Below the pieces are notes generated by a model. That model was given only the letters and a program-made list of their open reading frames with translations. It had not been told where the DNA came from and did no database searches. The position numbers and the translations under genes were made by a program. A stretch of 64,000 bases of DNA from Siphlonurus alternatus (taxonomy: Eukaryota > Arthropoda > Insecta > Ephemeroptera > Siphlonuridae): NCBI GenBank assembly GCA_949825025.1, contig OX463784.1:12877283-12941282 (forward strand). Reading direction: 5' to 3'. Shown in pieces: positions 11,094-24,000 of the stretch. How positions within the stretch are numbered: the first letter of the stretch is position 1; each line of letters begins with the position of its first letter.

Positions 11094-12681
11094 TGTGAAA
11101 AAAGTAATTAGATTCGACTTTAGAGACTCAAGTCATTTAGATGTTCACTTCTCTTTCTCTCTCTTCTTCTTTTCTCGTTTTTGCATGCTTCAAATAATGT
11201 CAAGATAATTAAAAATTAAATCTGTAACTTGATATTATATTTTTCTTTTATACGATATAGGTCTCAAATTTAATTAACAATTAGATATGTCTTGGATATG
11301 AGAAATTTATTTTATCTCAATTTCAAATTTTAATGTACTGAATTCGTCGTAGTGTTTATGAAATTGTCAGATAGTTGACTATTTTTACTTAATGAAGAAT
11401 ATATAAAATAAATATAATATATCAAGCAATCAAGCAATTTTCTTATGTGGTAAAATGTAATTTTTAATTAATAATACTGGTTAAAATTTTTTTTGCAATA
11501 TTGACAAAGGTGACATATTGTTAGTATTTGAAAGAATAATGTAGAATAAAAAATGAAATAATGTACCTTCGTATCCAGTATGATATATCATAATATATTT
11601 TGTAGTTTAATTACACCAAGGAAAGTTGTTATAAAGAGTGGTACATACAACTAAAAAAAAAAAACAAAAAAAAAAGCAAATATATATATATTTTTTTTAT
11701 CTCCAAGAAAAAAAAAATACAAAAACATTATTCTTACCATCTATGCCTTCAAACGGTCACCTATTTGTATAGTAAATTATTTTCACCCATACAGTCCGAT
11801 ACATAATTTCCGTGATCCAAAGTAAGACTTTTATACAATAATTTTCCGTATTTTTAACTGAAAATACAAAAATATTTTGTGGTTTCTGAAAATTATTTAT
11901 TTTGTTTCCGTAAGTTGGTGTATTCTTTTATAAATTTTTTACATAAAAGTCGATCAGATCTAAAATCGTAAATTTACACTGCAACTGTATACTTACTTAT
12001 AATTCAATCAAAGTCGAGAAAATAATTATTTTATGTTAATTTGACATCAGCTTTTGTAATATTTATTGATTTAATATTAAAATTTAATAAGATTAATAAG
12101 GAAATTATTTAATTAAATTTTATAAAACCTACTAAATTTTGCTCCTACAGCGTCCTTCGTTGTTCATTAACGTTAAATATGTTACAAAAATTTTGTTTAA
12201 AAAATTAAATTTGACTTCCTCCAATTTTATAGCGAATTCAAAAAAAGCACCGACGTTTGCATGAAGATTGACTTAATTTTGTGCGGGTGGTTTAGTATTT
12301 AATGTCCTTAAACATATAGAGTTATTATTTTTATAATATTATTTTTACAGTAAGAAAGAAAGGAGGTAAAGGTTTATTGTTGAATACGTCTGGACAGCAT
12401 ATTATATTTTATCCCTGGTTTCTTTTTTTTTTGCTTTGCTCGCATTCTAATGATTTAATTTATAAATTAAAGCTCCAGTAAATAAGGTAGGGGTAACTTG
12501 ATGCCTTCAGGTAAACATTACGTTAATTTCTTTTGATATAAATAATTATATTTTAATAGAAATAAACTTTTAATTAATTTCAATAATTTTGAAGTAAGCT
12601 TGATTATTTTGTAAAAGTACTAGTTCCAGTACTTCCAGTAAATATATTTTTTTTAAAGAAACTTTATTTCATAGATTTTTC
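11094..12681. other. AT-rich non-coding stretch
   Basis: No gene or repeat structure recognised. Contains A- and T-rich runs, for example 11651-11700. Confidence 0.5.
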
Positions 12682-12825
12682 AGCAACTCCCACTCTTTCT
12701 CACACCGACGTGCTATGGATTTTAGTCGTTTTCGAACCACACTAAATGGAGAATAAAGTTACTTAGTTGGCATCTTGTTGAAGGATTTTCAGAGTAAAAA
12801 GGGATATATTTTTTCGTCCTTTTAG

Positions 12826-12915
12826 TTCAACTGGTGAGGCTGAAAGACTCAATCAACAGACCTGTGGTGCTGCTGGTCTTACTCAAAGAAACAGATTGCC
12901 TTGAAAATAAAAAAA
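12826..12915 (+). CDS. Possible 90-bp internal exon, unidentified
   Basis: A pyrimidine tract ending TCCTTTTAG (to 12825) resembles a splice acceptor, and GTAAGAG at 12916 resembles a donor. The 90 bp between them are less AT-rich than the flanks and open in one frame right through the donor (QLVRLKDSINRPVVLLVLLK...). A second frame (STGEAERLNQQTCGAAGLTQ) also looks protein-like but stops before the donor. A second island at 12682-12755, preceded by ATTTTTCAG, may be related. No domain is recognised and no transcript evidence exists. Confidence 0.22.
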
Positions 12916-12916
12916 G

Positions 12917-13712
12917 TAAGAGTTTCTTTTATTCAATTCAATGCTTATACAGTATATTTCTATATTTTTTTATAGAGCTAGTTCTTTTTCATAGTTTATT
13001 TGATATAATATTGAATTTTTTAAAATGAATAGAATCACTATAGACACTTTTTTTCATAGATACGTAAGTAAAAAAAGGTTACTTAATTCCATTAGTTAAT
13101 TGAAATAAAATATATATGATCAAAATTATAATATAACTGAAGCTTAAAATATAAGCTTTTACGTTTGGAGCGCGGCATGTAATACGGTGTTCTGATTGGC
13201 CATATGGTTTGGCGTGCTCCAGCTTCACTTTCTAGACTAGACTAGATTTTTCTAAGATTAAAAAAAAATCAACAAGCAAAATTACAGCATCTAAGTTAGT
13301 ATGGTTATAGAGCTTATGTTTTGTACGGATGTTTTCTGATTTCTAGATATTTTAACATTATCAACCTTTATTTACGGTCCACTCGACCCTCATAATCAAT
13401 GGGTATTTGCCCTTATGTAATTTGGTTACCAATTAATGCCTGCTGCCTTAATTAAGTTATATTTATTTGTATTTATATCATCAAAATGAAAAGAAAAAAT
13501 TGAAAATTAAAATCAACATGAATATAACACACGTATATTTCAAAATTATAGTTTTATAAAAATAAATATTTTTGTACGTACTGTACAGGCCTACAGGTTA
13601 TATTTACTAATTATTATTTTAAGTTGTATACTTAATTAAGTTCTCAATTAATTTAAAATTATATTTTATTGAATTTACTATAATTTTATTTATTATATTA
13701 TTAAAATTTATA
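12917..13712. other. AT-rich non-coding stretch
   Basis: No gene or repeat recognised. Confidence 0.5.
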
Positions 13713-14245
13713 AATGGGGAATTCTCCTACATTTATTTTAATTTTTTTTCAGATTCTCTATGCCTTGAAACTAAATGTCCTAAAACAAAAAAGTTTCAAT
13801 TTTCAAAATTGAAGGCATGGGAATTTTTTAAAAATCTTCCTCCTTTTGAATTTAGCGCCAAAACGTGACGTAGAAACTGCCTAGCAGGCGAAATTTTCCG
13901 GCAATAAATTTATATTTTCGATTATCACTCTTAAAGTAAACTGATATTAGAGAGAAAACTATTGATACTAGGGTAGAAAAACCTGCTGATTTCGATCGTG
14001 TTACTAAAATTTATTAGCCAATGACTCCTTGATGCTCAAACTATGATATCAGGCAGTTGTTATGTGTTAACTAGGGAGTTTCTACGTCACAATTTTCAGG
14101 TTTGCGCGCGGGTTGCATACTTTGCCCCTATTCTAATAATCCCTTCAGAGTCCCCAAATTTGAGTTAAAAAAGTTGAAACTTATTTTTAATCTATCATAA
14201 TATAGTAGTTAAATTAAAATTTGAGTTGTAAGAGAATTCCCCATT
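13713..14245. mobile_element. 533-bp foldback element, ATGGGGAATTCTC ends
   Basis: AATGGGGAATTCTC at 13713-13726 is matched by its reverse complement at 14232-14245, and similarity continues a few bases inward. A second inverted pair lies inside: GTGACGTAGAAACT near 13866 and AGTTTCTACGTCAC near 14075. No ORF is present. A target duplication is not clear, so the superfamily is undetermined. Confidence 0.6.
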
Positions 14246-14949
14246 GTCAGGGTAAAATATTTAACGTTATTATATATTTTTATTTTTTAATAATTTATAA
14301 TTATATACAATTGAAATTATTAATTGATATTTTTAAAAATATATAATTTTTATGCTACATTAATTTTAATGGAACAATGTACAATTGAAATTTGTTTGTT
14401 GAAGGACCCAGTATTAGTATCCATATTAATTATCTATAGACAATATTCATTCATTGAATCGGTTTAAATAAAATTTTAAAATACAACAAAAACGTGTATA
14501 TAAGGGAGTTTCAGTGACTACATTACATTTTTTTATTTGCTATTAATTCAACTGAAAGAAAAACTGCTTCAAAATGGAAAATAGATGCTTATATATGTAA
14601 TCTTTACTTTCAATATTTGACAAATTCTGAATATTTATAAAGTAAACTAATTTGGTACCATTATTTTGGAATTAATAATTTTAATCAATTCAGTTTTTGC
14701 ATTACATATATATTTGGTATAAGTAAAAATATAATAACTTATTAAAATCTTAAAATTTTCATAATAATAATCTAAAATCTTAAAATTTTCCATTTTCTAA
14801 GCCTAAAAACAGCCAACATTTCTTGATTAATTTTCCTGCTCTCTCGAGATTGTTTTTTGTTTGACTTCCTCCTCATTTTCGCATTAGCTTCGCTGGAAAC
14901 AAGTCTGTGGAATATTTTCTCATCTGGCTACTTGAGGGGTTGTCACATT
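14246..14949. other. AT-rich non-coding stretch
   Basis: Nothing recognisable apart from a short local direct repeat (TCTTAAAATTTTC) near 14748-14790. Confidence 0.5.
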
Positions 14950-14974
14950 CAAATTTTCATCTCCGACTTCATTA

Positions 14975-16026
14975 GCAGAGCACAAATTTTGTCACACACC
15001 AAAAGTCAATGTGGAAGTGTATGACGTCATGGAATTATTTTACTTCATTCTACAAGTAACATGGATATAATACATATTTAAAGAAAAGGGTTTTCATAAC
15101 AGGTAACATGTAAGAAAACGCTTCTTAAAATTAACTTTTTGAATCGTCTTTTTTTTTTCTTTTTTTAAGCAAGCTGCATTGCATATATGAATATAATTTA
15201 AGTTAATTTTGATTCCATAATAACCATCATTATTACTTATAAAATTGTGTAAGCGCAACTCTGATGAAAAAATTTTGAGGTTTCAATTAAGTAATATCAT
15301 GGAAAAAAGTTAACATAATACGAATAATGCAATAAAAAAGTATAATATAAAAAGTACATTTTTAAACATGATGTCAATAAAATTGTATATAATCTATAAT
15401 CACACAAAAAATTATAATTTGAAAAATATAAAGTTTAATAATTTGGTTTATTAAACAGAAATAGTTTATAAAAATGGAAAAGTATTATTTGTTTATTTAT
15501 TTTTTTTAAGTACATTATATCTTAAATATATTTAAGTAGAGCAATTTTCAAAATTATATAACAATTCATTTGTTTTAATGATCAGTTGATCACAAAGTTT
15601 TTTTTTACATTACAGGAAACAATGGAAATAACCCTGGCTGGTACAACAGTGTGCAAATATTTACTGAAATAAGAAAAAAAAAAAAAATCTTGAAAATCAG
15701 ACGTGTAAATGCATAATGTTTCACTTTATATAATTTGTAATATATGTTCGTACCTATTTGAAATAACATGACAAATATTTTCAAAATAGAGTTGCTGCTT
15801 TTATATTTTCTGAACTATTGCACTCTGCATGTAAATTGACTGTTCTAAACCAATTGAAAAAATAATATAAAAATTTATTAACATTTTTTTTAAACTTCAT
15901 TTTTTTAATTTAAAATCCAATGAGCAAAGTTTCCACAGTTCCCTGGAGTTATTTCTATGACGTCATAGTACTTTATTTGAACTTGACTTTAGTATTGAAG
16001 AGTTCGCCTTTGCTCTAGTGCTCTGC
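14975..16026. other. Diffuse inverted pair around GCAGAGCAC and TGACGTCA
   Basis: GCAGAGCAC (14975-14983) followed by TATGACGTCAT (15020-15030) reappears inverted as ATGACGTCATA (15957-15967) and GTGCTCTGC (16018-16026), with weaker similarity between the anchors. This may be a decayed 1-kb element with inverted ends, or a coincidence of short motifs. Confidence 0.25.
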
Positions 16027-16040
16027 TTACAAATGAATCT

Positions 16041-17289
16041 AGAAGAAAAGAAATGAAGAAAAAGTTGTTCATGAGAGAGAAAGAGACTTTGAAATTGAAA
16101 TTTTCTGACCTAAGTCTATATAACTGAAAACTGTTTCATGTCCAAAATGTCATTTTTAGCTCTCCTCTTTTTTTTTTTTTTTTTTTTATTAAAGCCTTAA
16201 GCAATTTCATGTATGTTTTAATACTAGTTGACTTTCTATAGTCTTTTTTTTTCTCATTGTGTCTTTAAGAATTGTAAAAAATATATTGAAATTTGCTAAA
16301 AAATACCATGTCTTTTTTTTTTATTATTGATGAATATGTAATCAGTACTGCTATTGAATTTATTTTTAATTTGAACATTTTATTGGTTTTCATCATGAAT
16401 TCTTTAAATGAAGTCAATTATAAAATCATTGGTTCACCAAAATTTCATTATAATAAATTTTAATTCATATTTTTGCAACACTCACCAAAAAATTGTCATA
16501 TTTCAATAAAGTATTAATATTCATATACCACATGAACATTGTCTCATTTGGAGAGTATTGACATTTTTATTTTATAAATTAATGAAAACTGTTTCACCGC
16601 ATTTACGAATACGTTGACTTGCTATGGTTTTTATTCGTATCGGTTGACGTATGGTCCTACCAGACATTACCAACTTTTATTTATATATTAGGTTAACTGT
16701 CATAGACAATACATTGTTATATTTATATACATATTAGTTACATAGGGGGATTTTTATTTAAAGGGAATTTTCAGGAATATTTATACATACAGGCCATGTA
16801 TATTACTGATTCAGTGTATGCTATACATTTTTGGAAAGTATTAACTTACGATATATTGTAATAATAATAATATATAATATATTGACATTATTAAAAATAT
16901 AAAATTTTGAAATTAAGTAAAACGTCATTTATAACTTATGATTTGAAATTTATAAAATATAAATATAATGTATAATAATTATTTAGATATATTTATTTTT
17001 TATTTTAATTTAAATTAAAAATAAAATTAATTGCAAAAAATTAACTATATAATATAACATATATATATAATTTAAATACGCTGAATGAAATCAACGTTGT
17101 TAAACACAAAATCAATTGGAACCTGCTTTAGGTCTGCTTGTAGCATAATTAAATAGAAAAGTGACATAAAAAGACTTGGATTTTGTGGAATTTTGGAGCA
17201 TGCAACGCGAACATTCTGATATCAGGCACCTAATGAAGTACAACTTGAAATTTATCTGATTAGTAATATGTTGGTAGAGTTGATATCCT
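16041..17289. other. AT-rich non-coding stretch
   Basis: No gene or element recognised; strongly AT-rich between 16700 and 17090. Confidence 0.5.
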
Positions 17290-17526
17290 AATTAGCCAAA
17301 CTTTGTGCACGTGGGAGATGATTGATGGCATCCTCCATCAATTGATGACCATCCTAATAGGTTCCCTCAGTCACAACTAGGCAAATGCTGAGATGGTCCA
17401 TATCCTTCCGGGTTTGGAAGGGACCCACAAAATCATAAGCAATATCCACGAAAAGCAGCGAAATCAAAATTCAGTCACTTGTAGTGACCAGTATCTTACT
17501 GAGCTAGGGTTCAGTTGGAGTACAAA
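17290..17526 (+). mobile_element. SINE fragment (family A), head missing
   Basis: Same order of blocks as the full SINE at 33840-34209: ATTGATGGCATCCTC, then TCAGTCACAACTAGGC, AATGCTGAGATGG, TTTGGAAGGGACC, TTCAGTCACTTGTAG and GGGTTCAGTTGGAG. It is on the opposite strand to that copy, diverged by perhaps a quarter of positions, and lacks the tRNA-like head. Confidence 0.65.
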
Positions 17527-17732
17527 AATATGATACATTGTATTTGAATATTATACTCTATACCTCTATATTATATTCTGTTACAATCATGCATTATAAA
17601 TAATTAGTATATTATTATATACTATTCATTTTATTAAATAAATATATAATAAATTTTCAATTTAATAACTGAATTGAATCAGGTCATAATTAAAATTACT
17701 TGAATTAATGTTACAATGTAGGGAGGGTATTT

Positions 17733-18097
17733 GCCGGCGCTTTAAAGGGACACGAATCCTGGGTAATGCACACTTGTGGGGACATCTGGGCTTTTGATGG
17801 GACATGAGCCAATGTCCCCACAAACGTAGGGAACATTGTTCATTGGGACACACTTGTGGGGACACAGTTGTCGATTGGAAATATCTGAGGGGACAGGTAA
17901 ATGTCCCCTTAAATGCCACTGACAAAAAATATAATAAGCTAATATCCATCGACAACTTTTATTATTAGCGTTTTGGCGGGAGATATAAGAGGGTTCATAT
18001 ATTGACCACGGCATGGCGCCTCCATTAATTCCTGAAGAAAATAGCTTTCATCGCCGTAATTATGCCTCATAGATGGCATTAGTCTAAGAATCTTGCA
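17733..18097. repeat. Left terminal segment rich in GGGGACA motifs
   Basis: This segment of about 365 bp between the left end and the 148-bp array holds repeated GGGGACA/TGTCCCC words in both orientations (about 17746, 17777, 17795, 17813, 17857, 17891, 17903). The same word is central to both internal repeat families. ORFs across it derive from these repeats and have no recognisable domain. Confidence 0.5.
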
Positions 18098-21010
18098 AGG
18101 TGCGACATGGTTGTGACATTAGCCATGTTATGGGGACATTACCCCTTTCAAAGTCGGTGGTTACAAATTCAGCAGAATGAGCTTTGATTCACCAAGGTAG
18201 AGTCTCCACAAATGCTTTAAGTGACAACTCAATCAAATTAATTACCAGGTGAGACAGGTTGTGACATAAGCCATGTTATGGGGACATTGCCCCTTTCAAA
18301 GTCAGTGGTTCTAAATTAAGCAGCATGAGCTTTGATTCACCAAGGTAGAGTCTCCACAAATGCTTTAAGTGACAACTCAATCATGTTAATTACCAGGTGA
18401 GACAGGTTGTGACATAAGCCATGTTATGGGGACATTGCCCCTTTCAAAGTCAGTGGTTCTAAATTAAGCAGCATGAGCTTTGATTCACCAAGGTAGAGTC
18501 TCCACAAATGCTTTAAGTGACAACTCAATCATGTTAATTACCAGGTGAGACAGGTTGTGACATAAGCCATGTTATGGGGACATTGCCCCTTTCAAAGTCA
18601 GTGGTTCTAAATTAAGCAGCATGAGCTTTGATTCACCAAGGTAGAGTCACCACAAATGCTTTAAGTGACAACTCAATCATGTTAATTACCAGGTGAGACA
18701 GGTTGTGACATAAGCCATGTTATGGGGACATTGTCCCTTTCAAAGTCAGTGGTTCTAAATTAAGCAGCATGAGCTTTGATTCACCAAGGTAGAGTCTCCA
18801 CAAATGCTATCAGTGACAACTCAATCATGTTAATTGCCAGGTGAGACACGTTGTGACCTACGCAATGTTATGAGGACACTGCCCCTTTCAAAGTCAGTGG
18901 TTCTAAATTAAGCAGCATGAGCTTTGATTCACCAAGGTAGAGTCTCCACAAATGCTTTAAGTGACAACTCAATCATGTTAATTACCAGGTGAGACAGGTT
19001 GTGACATAAGCCATGTTATGGGGACATTGCCCCTTTCAAAGTCAGTGGTTCTAAATTAAGCAGCATGAGCTTTGATTCATCAAGGTAGAGTCTCCACAAA
19101 TGCTTTAAGTGACAACTCAATCATGTTAATTACCAGGTGAGACAGGTTGTGACATAAGCCATGTTATGGGGACATTGCCCCTTTCAAAGTCAGTGGTTCT
19201 AAATTAAGCAGCATGAGCTTTGATTCATCAAGGTAGAGTCTCCACAAATGCTTTAAGTGACAACTCAATCATGTTAATTACCAGGTGAGACAGGTTGTGA
19301 CATAAGCCATGTTATGCGGACATTGCCCCTTTCAAAGTCAGTGGTTCTAAATTAAGCAGCATGAGCTTTGATTCACCAAGGTAGAGTCTCCACAAATGCT
19401 TTAAGTGACAACTCAATCATGTTAATTACCAGGTGAGACAGGTTGTGACATAAGCCATGTTATGGGGACATTGTCCCTTTCAAAGTCAGTGGTTCTAAAT
19501 TAAGCAGCATGAGCTTTGATTCACCAAGGTAGAGTCTCCACAAATGCTATCAGTGACAACTCAATCATGTTAATTGCCAGGTGAGACACGTTGTGACCTA
19601 CGCAATGTTATGAGGACACTGCCCCTTTCAAAGTCAGTGGTTCTAAATTAAGCAGCATGAGCTTTGATTCACCAAGGTAGAGTCTCCACAAATGCTTTAA
19701 GTGACAACTCAATCATGTTAATTGCCAGGTGAGACACGTTGTGACCTACGCAATGTTATGAGGACACTGCCCCTTTCAAAGTCAGTGGTTCTAAATTAAG
19801 CAGCATGAGCTTTGATTCATCAAGGTAGAGTCTCCACAAATGCTTTAAGTGACAACTCAATCATGTTAATTACCAGGTGAGACAGGTTTTGACATAAGCC
19901 ATGTTATGGGGACATTGCCCCTTTCAAAGTCAGTGGTTCTAAATTAAGCAGCATGAGCTTTGATTCATCAAGGTAGAGTCTCCACAAATGCTTTAAGTGA
20001 CAACTCAATCATGTTAATTACCAGGTGAGACAGGTTGTGACATAAGCCATGTTCATTGCCCCTTTCAAAGTCAGTGGTTACAAATTAAGCAGAATGAGCT
20101 TTGATTCATCAAGGTAGGTCTCCACAAATGCTTTCAGTGACAACTCAATCATGGTAATTGCCAGGTGAGACACGTTGTGACTTAAGCCATGTTATGGGGA
20201 CATTGCCCCTTTCAAAGTCAGTGGTCACAATTTATTAAGAGTGACCTTTGATTCACCAAGTTAGAGTCTCCACAAAAGCTTTAAGTGACAACTCAATCAT
20301 GTTAATTGCCAGGTGAGACACGTTGTGACATATGCTATGTTATGGGGACATTGCCCCTTTCAAAGTCAGTGATTACAATTAAATAGAATGAGCTTTGATT
20401 CACCAAGGTAGGGTATCCACAATAGCACTTAATGACAACTGAATTAGGTGACGCACGTTGTGACTTAAGCTATGTTATGGGGACATTGCCCCTTTCAAAG
20501 CCGGTGGATACAATTTAAGCAGAATGAGCTTTGATTCACCAAGGTAGGGTCTCCACAAATGCTTTCAGTGACAACTCATTCATGTTAATTGCCAGGTGAG
20601 ACACGTTGTGACGTAAGCCAAGTTATGGGGACATTGCCCCTTTCAAGTCAGTGGTCACACATTATTAAGAGTTAACTTTGATTCACCAAGAATGAGTCTC
20701 CACAAAAGCTTTAGGTGACAACTAAATCATATTAATTGCCAGGTGAGGCACGTTGTGACTTAAGCCATGTTATGGGGACATTGTCCTTTTCAATGCCGGT
20801 GGTTAACATTTAGGCAGAGCAAGCTTTGATTCACCAAGGTAGGGTCTCTAGAAATGCATTCAGTGCCAACTCAATCATGTTAATTGCAAGGTGAGACACG
20901 TTGTGAATAAAGCCATGTTATGGGGACATTGTCCCTTCGAAAGTCAATAGTTACAATTTCTTCATAGTGAACTTTTATTCACCAAGGAAGTATGTCCCAA
21001 AGCAATTAGT
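18098..21010 (+). repeat. 148-bp satellite array, left arm (~20 units)
   Basis: Anchoring on GTGACATAAGCCATG, units start at 18113, 18261, 18409, 18557, 18705, 18853, 19001, 19149, 19297, 19445, 19593, 19741, 19889 and 20037. That is exactly 148 bp apart, with near identity. Six further, more diverged units follow (20177, 20325, 20460, 20608, 20755, 20903) with small deletions. Each unit contains GGGGACATTGCCCC, an imperfect palindrome, then CTTTCAAAGTC. The homogeneous left half and decayed right half suggest recent unequal exchange at the outer side. Confidence 0.95.
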
Positions 21011-24000
21011 GACAAGTTGTTGGTAGGTATGCTTTGAGCGGACATTTCTGTAGAATTTTTTCCCCTTGTCGAGTACACGTTTTTGACACCACATAATTTT
21101 CCTGCTACTAATAGAATCAAGTGGATTTTTTTAATTACCTAGTCTTTTAAAATTCATTTCAAATGTGTCGATTTAGCTTTTCGTGGTCACCCGACCGCCA
21201 ATTTGAGACAATGATATGTGATTGCATATTTTTATGATTACACCAGTGCTTTCACGTACACGGAGATGGCGACGCTGAGCACTTGCGAAGCTAGGCAATC
21301 ACTTGAAAGCAAAACCGTGGCTCATGCGTTGCCAGCGACTATTTGAGCACCTTGATTTGTGAACAAGGACTTTTCTTGGGAACTCGTGTCCCCTCAAAGC
21401 GTATTGGCCGACAACATTTTGCGCAAAAAGTTGTTGGCAGGTACGTTTTGAGGGAACATAACTGTAGCATTTTCTTTCCTCATCGCTTACACTTTTTTGA
21501 CACCACACTATTTCCCTGCAATTAATAAAATCGAACGAATTTTTGTTTTTACCTGGACTGTAAAAAATTCATTCCAAAAGTGTCGATGAAGCTCTGCGAG
21601 GTCACCCGACCGCCCATTTGGGACTTTGAGTTGTGCCAACATATTTTTGTGAGGACATACGCGCTTTCACGTACACCAAGTTGGCGACGTTGTGCACCTG
21701 CGTAGCTAGGCATTCAACTGAATGCAGAATCGTGATACGTGCGTCGCCTTCGACTAAATGTTCACCTTGATTTTTGAACAAGGAATATTCTGGTGAAAGG
21801 TGTCCCCTCAAAGCGAATCAGCCGACAACATTTTGCGCAAAAGTTGTGGCAGGTACGTTTTGAGGGAACATATATGTAGCATTTTCTTTCCTCATCGCTT
21901 ACACTTTTTTGACACCACATTATTTCCCTGCAATTAATAGAATCGAGTAAATTAATTTTTTACCTGGACTGTAAAAAATTCGTTCCAAAAGTGTCGATGA
22001 AGCTCTGCGAGGTCACCCGACCGTCCATTTGAGACTCTAAGTTGTGCCAGCATTATTTTGTGAGGACACCGACATTTTCACATACATCAAGTTGTCGACG
22101 TTGAGCAACCTCGTAGCTAGGCAATCACCTGAATACAGTGCCGCGACACGTGCGTCGCCTTCGACTAAATTTGCACCTTCATTTGTGAACAACGATTTTT
22201 CTGAAAAACCCGTGTCCTCTCAAAGCGTATCAGCCGAAAACATTTTGCGCAAAAAGTTCTTGGCAGGTACGCTTTGAGGGGACATTTCTGTAGCATTTTC
22301 TTTCCTCGTCGAGTACACGTTTTTGACACCACATTATTTTCCTACCATTAATAAAATCGCGTGGAATTCTTAAATCACCTGGACTGTGAAAATTCATTCC
22401 ACAAGGGTCAAAGAAGGTCTTCGAGTTCATTAGCCCTCCTAAATGAGACTCTGAGTTGTGCCAACATATTTTTGTGAGGACATACGCGCTTTCACGTACA
22501 CCAAGTTGGCGACCTTGTGCACCTGGGTAGCTAGGCAATCACCTGAATTCAGTGCCGCGAGACGTGCCTCGCTTTCGGCCTTCGGCTAAATGTGCACCAT
22601 GATTTGTGAACAAGGATTTTTCTGAAAAACCCGTGTCCTCTCAAAGTGTATCAGCCGACAATATTTTGCGCAAAAAGTTGTTGGCAGGTACGCTTTGAGA
22701 GGACATATCTGTAGCATTTTCTTTCCTCGTCGAGTACACGTTTTTGACACCACATTGTTTCCCTGCTATTAATAAAATTGAGTGAATTTTTTAAATTACC
22801 TGGACCGTAAAAAATTCATTCCATAAAAGTCAAAGAAGGTCTTCGAGTTCATTAGCCCTCCTAAATGAGACTCTGAGTTGTGCCAACATATTTTTGTGAG
22901 GACATACGCGCTTTCACGTACACCAAGTTGGCGACCTTGTGCACCTGCGTAGCTAGGCAATCACCTGAATTCAGTGCCGTGCACGTGCCTCGCATTCGGC
23001 CTTCGGCTAAATGTGCACCTTGATTTGTGAACAAGGATTTTTCTGAAAAACCCGTGTCCTCTCAAAGCGTATCAGCCGACAACATTTTGCGCAAAAAGTT
23101 GTTCGCAGGTACGCTTTGAGAGGACATATCTGTAGCATTTTCTTACCTCGTCGAGTACACGTTTTTGACACCACATTATTTCCCTGCTATTAATAAAATT
23201 GAGTGAATTTTTTAAATTACCTGGACCGTAAAAAATTATTCCACAAGGGTCAAAAAAGCTCTTCGAGTTCATTAGGCCCCCTAAATGAGACTCTGAGTTG
23301 TGCCAACATATTTTTGTGAGGACATACGCGCTTTCACGTACACCAAGTTGGCGACCTTGTGCACCTGCGTAGCTAGGCAATCTCCTGAATTCAGTGCCGC
23401 GACAAGTGCGTCACCTTCGACTAAATTTGCACCTTAATTTGTGAACAACGATTTTTCTGAAAAACCCGTGTCCTCTCAAAGCGTATCAGCCGAAAACATT
23501 TTGCGCAAAAAGTTCTTAGCAGGTACGCTTTGAGGGGACATTTCTGTAGCATTTTCTTTCCTCGTCGAGTACACGTTTTTGACACCGCATTATTTCCCTG
23601 CTATTAATAAAATTGAGTGAATTTTTTAAATTACCTGGACCGTAAAAAATTCATTCCACAAGGGTCAAAAAAGCTCTTCGAGTTCATTAGCCCCCCTAAA
23701 TGAGACTCTGAGTTGTGCCAACATATTTTTGTGAGGACATACGCGCTTTCACGTACAACAAGTTGGCGACCTTGTGCACCTGCGTAGCTAGGCAATCTCC
23801 TGAATTCAGTGCTGCGACAAGTGCGTCACCTTCGACTAAATTTGCACCTTAATTTGTGAACAAGGATTTTTCTGAAAAACCCGTGTCCTCTCAAAGCGTA
23901 TCAGCCGACAACATTTTGCGCAAAAAGTTGTTGGCAGGTACGCTTTGAGAGGACATATCTGTAGCATTTTCTTTCCTCGTCGAGTACACGTTTTTGACAC

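Noticed and set aside
17662..18014. Two overlapping minus-strand ORFs containing CPHK/VCGD-like cysteines, resembling zinc fingers at first sight
   Set aside because: The residues come from repeated TGTCCCC words in the terminal segment; spacing does not fit a zinc finger.
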